Source: Sutterella parvirubra YIT 11816
Lineage (GTDB): Bacteria; Pseudomonadota; Gammaproteobacteria; Burkholderiales; Burkholderiaceae_F
DNA length: 8,082 nt
Direction: 5' to 3'
NCBI RefSeq assembly: GCF_000250875.1
Contig: NZ_JH605003.1
Coordinates: 1 to 8,082 of the forward strand
In this document: piece after piece, positions 5,860-8,082 of the stretch
Position numbering within the stretch: the first letter of the stretch is position 1
Layout of the letters: the number at the start of each line of letters is the position of its first letter
The notes under the pieces: generated by a model
Told to the model about the DNA's origin: nothing
The model's database searches: none
The model's input: the letters and a program-made list of their open reading frames with translations, nothing else
Position numbers and translations under genes: made by a program

Positions 5860-5889
5860 CGGCGGACCCGTACGTACGCCGCCGTTTTT
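5860..5889 (+). terminator. expression-platform terminator of the riboswitch
   Basis: CGGCGG (5860-5865) pairs with CCGCCG (5879-5884), with a possible inner CGT/ACG stem (5869-5871 with 5876-5878), and is followed at once by TTTTT (5885-5889). It lies 53 bases after the aptamer and 27 bases before the exporter start, the place of a transcription-attenuation platform. The downstream arm CGCCGCCG (5877-5884) is also perfectly complementary to CGGCGGCG at 5805-5812, which overlaps the 3' strand of P1, so aptamer folding and this region can compete. Which fold terminates cannot be decided by eye. Confidence 0.65.
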
Positions 5890-5916
5890 CATGTCCGCCG
5901 CCCAGCTTTCGACCCC

Positions 5917-6483
5917 ATGCTTGAAATTCTTTCCCCCTCGACCTTCGCGGTCGTCGCCGCCGAGATCGGCGACAAGACGCAGCTCCTCGCGCTCTGCCTT
6001 GCCGCGCGCTTTCACCGCCCGGTTCCGATCATCCTCGGGATTCTCGCCGCCACGGTTCTGAACCACGGGTTGGCGAGCCTTCTGGGCGCCTCGATCGCCG
6101 AATGGCTCACCCCCAACGTCCTCCGCTGGGTTCTGACGGCGAGCTTCGCCGCCATGGCCGTCTGGATGCTGATTCCGGACGAAATCGACGAGGCGAGCTG
6201 CGACCGCACGGTCGGGCGCTTCGGCGTTTTCGGGACGACCTTCGTCCTCTTCTTCCTCGCCGAGATGGGCGACAAGACGCAGTTGGCGACGGTCGCCTTG
6301 GGCGCGCACTTTCAGGACGCCTTCTGGGTGACGGTCGGCACGACGCTCGGGATGCTCATCGCCGACGTCCCCGCGATCTTCATCGGAAACAAACTCTCCG
6401 AGAAGCTCAAACCCGCGGTGATGCGCAGGATTGCGGCGGTCGTCTTCGCGGCCTTCGCGGTGCTCACGTACCTCGGCATGTGA
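5917..6483 (+). CDS. mneA: TMEM165/GDT1 (UPF0016) family manganese exporter, MneA-like
   Basis: An inner-membrane protein of 188 residues made of two homologous halves, each carrying the family signature E-x-G-D-K-(T/S): EIGDKTQ at 16-22 and EMGDKTQ at 116-122, exactly 100 residues apart. The acidic residues of the two motifs (Glu16, Asp19, Glu116, Asp119) are expected to form the cation site. About six membrane helices are visible (roughly 8-30, 36-58, 68-86, 103-125, 136-157, 168-187), with a short soluble linker at about 88-100. Length is typical for bacterial members. The family exports Mn2+ (MneA of Vibrio; plant, yeast and human homologues transport Mn/Ca). The start at 5917 is chosen because the first helix and motif then sit as usual; an upstream GTG at 5812 in the same frame would overlap the riboswitch. 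No Shine-Dalgarno sequence is visible. Regulation is by the preceding Mn riboswitch. The symbol is by family analogy. Confidence 0.92.
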   Translation: MLEILSPSTFAVVAAEIGDKTQLLALCLAARFHRPVPIILGILAATVLNHGLASLLGASIAEWLTPNVLRWVLTASFAAMAVWMLIPDEIDEASCDRTVGRFGVFGTTFVLFFLAEMGDKTQLATVALGAHFQDAFWVTVGTTLGMLIADVPAIFIGNKLSEKLKPAVMRRIAAVVFAAFAVLTYLGM

Positions 6484-6490
6484 GTTTTCC

Positions 6491-6512
6491 GCATAGCGCT
6501 TTTGCGGTATGC
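6491..6512 (+). other. hairpin after the Mn exporter gene
   Basis: GCATAGCGC (6491-6499) pairs with GCGGTATGC (6504-6512) with one G-G mismatch and a TTTT loop, seven bases past the exporter stop. No T-tract follows, so termination would be weak. The apex CGCTTTTGCG is identical to that of the terminator at 5647-5678, and in both cases it ends 12 bases before a -10 box. Confidence 0.5.
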
Positions 6513-6515
6513 CCG

Positions 6516-6524
6516 TGCTAAGAT
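6516..6524 (+). promoter_or_regulatory. extended -10 candidate (TGcTAAGAT) for the luxR-type gene
   Basis: TG-N-TAAGAT at 6516-6524 matches an extended -10, predicting transcription near 6531 and a leader of about 60 bases. The hexamer at 17 bases upstream (GCGCTT) is not a good -35, which an extended -10 can tolerate. Confidence 0.5.
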
Positions 6525-6534
6525 GACGGTGCCA

Positions 6535-6559
6535 GGCGGTGGGAGGTTCTCCCGCCGCC
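6535..6559 (+). promoter_or_regulatory. strong 5'-end hairpin in the luxR-type leader
   Basis: Eleven continuous pairs, including one G-T wobble, join GGCGGTGGGAG (6535-6545) and CTCCCGCCGCC (6549-6559) around the three-base loop GTT. If transcription starts near 6531 the stem opens about four bases from the 5' end. It also buries the only Shine-Dalgarno-like GGGAGG in the leader. A pyrimidine-rich TTCTCCTTTCC follows, not a clean T-tract, so partial attenuation is possible but not shown. Confidence 0.55.
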
Positions 6560-6589
6560 TTCTCCTTTCCGACAACGTTCCACCACGCC

Positions 6590-7279
6590 ATGACCCAATC
6601 GAAAACGATCCGCGTCTATGTGACGGCCGACACCGAGGCCGAAGCCCTCCGCATCGTCGACCGGCTCGGTGCCGACCCCGACATCCGCATCGCCGGCTAC
6701 GCGTCCACGCGCGCCAAGATGGAGGAGGATCTGACGCAGCCCGGCGGCCCGAAGGTCGACCTGCTCGTCACCGACGTCGTGCTCTCGGGCGTGGACGTGA
6801 CGCCGGTCGTCGCCCGCGTGCGCCGCCTCCAGGAAGACACCGACATCCTCGTCTACACGACGAACACGTCGGACTCGACCGTGATGCGCGCGATTCTGGC
6901 GGGCGCCATGGGCTACCTTCTGAAGGGCGACCAGGAAGACCTCGAAACGAGCATCCGGCTCCTTCGCGGGGGCGGCTCGCCCGTCTCGCCGGTGGTGGCG
7001 CGCAACGTGCTGCGCGCGATTCAGACGCGAAGCCTCAACATGCGCCAGACGCGCCGCCGCCCGACGGAGGCGAACGACCTCTCGCAGCGCGAAACCGAGA
7101 TCCTCTCGCTACTCGCCAAGGGCATCAGCTTCGCGGACATCGCGCAGATCCTCTCGATTTCGCCCCACACGGTGACGGCGCACATCAAGAAGATCTACCG
7201 CAAGCTCCAGGTGCACTCCCGCGGCGAGGCCGTCTATGAGGCGACCTGCCTCGGGATCCTTCAGGAGCGCTTCAACTGA
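6590..7279 (+). CDS. orphan NarL/LuxR-type response regulator
   Basis: A 229-residue DNA-binding regulator with an N-terminal receiver domain (about 6-145) and a C-terminal LuxR-type helix-turn-helix (about 162-225). In the receiver, Asp62 in LLVTDVVL is the phosphoacceptor, Thr90/Thr91 the switch threonine and Lys112 in YLLKG the conserved lysine. The acidic pair that binds Mg2+ is reduced: where NarL has Asp-Asp, this protein reads VTADTE, leaving one clear acid (Asp14). The HTH is canonical: LSQRETEILSLLAKG at 164-178 and SFADIAQILSISPHTVTAHI at 180-199. The ATG at 6590 is chosen since the receiver begins there; an in-frame GTG at 6539 would sit inside the leader hairpin. No Shine-Dalgarno sequence is visible, and no sensor kinase gene is nearby. 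It follows the Mn exporter by 106 bases with its own promoter candidate. Target genes are unknown. Confidence 0.9.
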   Translation: MTQSKTIRVYVTADTEAEALRIVDRLGADPDIRIAGYASTRAKMEEDLTQPGGPKVDLLVTDVVLSGVDVTPVVARVRRLQEDTDILVYTTNTSDSTVMRAILAGAMGYLLKGDQEDLETSIRLLRGGGSPVSPVVARNVLRAIQTRSLNMRQTRRRPTEANDLSQRETEILSLLAKGISFADIAQILSISPHTVTAHIKKIYRKLQVHSRGEAVYEATCLGILQERFN

Positions 7280-7756
7280 TTATTCCCGGACCCAGTGTCC
7301 GGACTTCCCGCCCGCCTTCTCCAGAAGGCGGACGTTCCCGATCACCATGCCGCGGTCGACCGCCTTGCACATGTCGTAGACGGTGAGAAGGCCCACCTGG
7401 ACCGCGGTGAGCGCCTCCATCTCCACCCCGGTCTGCCCGCGGCATTCGCAGGTCGCGCGGCAGCGCACCGAAGAGGTCTCCCGATCCAACTCGAAGTCGA
7501 CCGAGACGTGCGTGAGCGAGATCGGATGGCAGAGCGGCACCAGGTCCGCCGTGCGCTTCGAGGCCATGATCGCCGCCACGCGGGCGATCCCGATCACGTC
7601 GCCCTTTTTGGCGGTCCCCGAGGCGACGAGTTCGAAGGTCGCCGGAAGCATCGTGATCACGCCTTCGGCGGTCGCCCGGCGGTGGGTTTCGTTCTTGGCG
7701 CCGACGTCGACCATGTGCGCCTCGCCCTTGTCGTCAAAATGGGTGAGCTCTCCCAT
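7280..7756 (-). CDS. moaC: cyclic pyranopterin monophosphate synthase MoaC
   Basis: Cytoplasmic enzyme of molybdenum cofactor biosynthesis: with MoaA it converts GTP to cyclic pyranopterin monophosphate, rearranging 3',8-cyclo-GTP. The 158 residues match the family length closely. It begins [18 protein letters not shown] and holds the active-site residues at the same numbers as the E. coli enzyme: Lys51 in KKGDV, His77 in PLCHP, Glu112 and Glu114 in GVEMEAL, Asp128 and Lys131 in YDMCKAV. GGKSGHW closes the C terminus. It stands alone, with no other moa genes in view. It is convergent with the luxR-type gene: the two stop codons (7277-7279 and 7280-7282) touch with no base between, so each transcript must run into the other gene's 3' end unless stopped inside it. 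The start has only a weak ribosome site (GAAAG). Confidence 0.97.
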   Translation of the reverse strand: MGELTHFDDKGEAHMVDVGAKNETHRRATAEGVITMLPATFELVASGTAKKGDVIGIARVAAIMASKRTADLVPLCHPISLTHVSVDFELDRETSSVRCRATCECRGQTGVEMEALTAVQVGLLTVYDMCKAVDRGMVIGNVRLLEKAGGKSGHWVRE

Positions 7757-7763
7757 ATCTTTC

Positions 7764-7791
7764 GTAACCTTTTAGCTGTTGCGGGTAACCT
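7764..7791. repeat. direct repeat GTAACCT x2, two helical turns apart
   Basis: GTAACCT occurs at 7764-7770 and 7785-7791, exactly 21 bases start to start, in the promoter region shared by moaC and the bepA-like gene. Spacing of two helical turns puts both copies on one DNA face, as in many operators. It may be chance. Confidence 0.35.
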
Positions 7792-7792
7792 A

Positions 7793-7808
7793 GCGTCCGG
7801 GAGGACGC
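7793..7808 (+). other. hairpin just upstream of the bepA-like -10 candidate
   Basis: GCGTCC (7793-7798) and GGACGC (7803-7808) form a perfect 6-base stem with loop GGGA. It ends two bases before GATAAT. No T-tract follows on either strand. Confidence 0.4.
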
Positions 7809-7810
7809 GG

Positions 7811-7816
7811 GATAAT
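7811..7816 (+). promoter_or_regulatory. -10 candidate (GATAAT) for the bepA-like gene
   Basis: GATAAT differs from the consensus in one base and predicts a transcription start near 7823 and a leader of about 66 bases. No acceptable -35 is found 16-18 bases upstream, where the hairpin at 7793-7808 begins. Confidence 0.45.
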
Positions 7817-7824
7817 TGGGGACC

Positions 7825-7840
7825 GACGCCCTCGGGCGTC
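7825..7840 (+). promoter_or_regulatory. 5'-end hairpin in the bepA-like leader
   Basis: GACGCC (7825-7830) and GGCGTC (7835-7840) form a perfect 6-base stem with loop CTCG, starting two or three bases from the predicted 5' end. Part of it (7836-7840) can also pair with GACGC at 7804-7808, but that segment would lie outside the transcript if the start is near 7823. Confidence 0.45.
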
Positions 7841-7888
7841 AAACCTCCCAACAATACCGCAATCCCTCGCGGACTGCGCCTCGCGACC

Positions 7889-8082
7889 GTGAAAACAGCC
7901 CAAGCCATCATCGCTCTCTGCGCCGCCATCAGCACGGCGCTCACGCCGGTCGCGGCGACGGCCGCGGACACGCTCGACCTCAATCTCCCGAGCCTCGGGA
8001 CGGCGGGCTCTTCGGCGCTCTCGCCCCTGGAGGAGCAGAAGCTCGGCGCGCAGCTGATGACGCAGGTGCGCGCCGACCCGAC
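7889..8082 (+). CDS. bepA: BepA/YfgC-like periplasmic M48 metalloprotease (5' part only)
   Basis: The first 64 residues of a protein that continues beyond the window. A GTG start gives MKTAQAIIALCAAISTALTPVAATAADT, a clear signal peptide with probable cleavage after an Ala near residue 26. Then comes LNLPSLGTAGSSALSPLEEQKLGAQLMTQVRADP, which follows the N-terminal pattern of BepA (LPD-LG...S-LS..EE..LG...M.Q.R), the helix that precedes the M48 zinc-protease domain. BepA degrades misassembled LptD and helps outer-membrane protein assembly, and it carries a C-terminal TPR domain. The catalytic HExxH motif and the TPRs lie outside the window, so the assignment rests on the N terminus alone; another M48 protease or loipin-like lipoprotein is possible, though no lipobox is seen. 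The gene is divergent from moaC. No strong ribosome site precedes the GTG. Confidence 0.75.
   Translation, partial: MKTAQAIIALCAAISTALTPVAATAADTLDLNLPSLGTAGSSALSPLEEQKLGAQLMTQVRADP

Noticed and set aside
5812..5916. Upstream GTG start for the Mn exporter
   Set aside because: It would translate the expression-platform terminator and add a non-hydrophobic N terminus not found in the UPF0016 family.
4575..6591. Long minus-strand frames (4575-5678 and 5575-6591) opposite the tandem usp and the Mn exporter
   Set aside because: They mirror convincing plus-strand genes, cross the terminator and riboswitch, and show low-complexity Arg/Gly/Ala composition with no recognisable domain.
7657..7983. Minus-strand frame over the moaC start and the bepA-like 5' end
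   Set aside because: It overlaps two better genes and the shared promoter region and has no family features.
1..8082. CRISPR arrays, insertion sequences, tRNA or rRNA genes, phage or toxin-antitoxin modules
   Set aside because: I read for repeated spacers, terminal inverted repeats, transposase motifs and cloverleaf ends and saw none; the genes look like core chromosome.

Overview
The window is GC-rich, gene-dense chromosomal DNA, apparently from a beta-proteobacterium; a Burkholderiales/Sutterellaceae-type genome is my best guess from protein style and base composition, and it is untested. I see no mobile elements, CRISPR arrays, tRNA or rRNA genes. Ten genes are supported, and the tenth runs off the right edge.

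Left half (1-4415), all on the minus strand, so read from right to left: tcdA (tRNA t6A cyclisation), a single-domain universal stress protein (usp), a 134-residue conserved hypothetical, a small protein-kinase-fold protein, and ettA (ABC-F translational throttle). Intrinsic terminators follow the hypothetical gene, the kinase-like gene and ettA. The uspA-like gene has its own promoter candidate just downstream of tcdA.

Right half, mostly plus strand: an AT-rich 276-base leader region leads into a tandem-domain universal stress protein, which ends at a strong terminator. The T-tract of that terminator is also the -10 box of the next transcript. That transcript begins with a yybP-ykoY-type (manganese) riboswitch and an attenuator-like hairpin, and then encodes a TMEM165/GDT1/MneA-family manganese exporter. 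This is the clearest regulatory system in the window: a Mn2+ sensor RNA in front of a Mn2+ exporter. An orphan NarL/LuxR-type response regulator follows and ends stop-to-stop against the convergent moaC (molybdenum cofactor synthesis). A divergent promoter region separates moaC from a 5'-partial BepA/YfgC-like periplasmic metalloprotease.

A recurring pattern not explained by the gene list is a GC-rich hairpin lying against a near-consensus -10 box with no good -35, followed about 8-10 bases later by a second strong hairpin that would form the extreme 5' end of the mRNA. I see it before uspA, luxR and bepA, and partly before the Mn exporter. Functionally the window mixes translation quality (ettA, tcdA), stress proteins, metal homeostasis and envelope quality control. 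Apart from the riboswitch-exporter pair there is no obvious multi-gene pathway.
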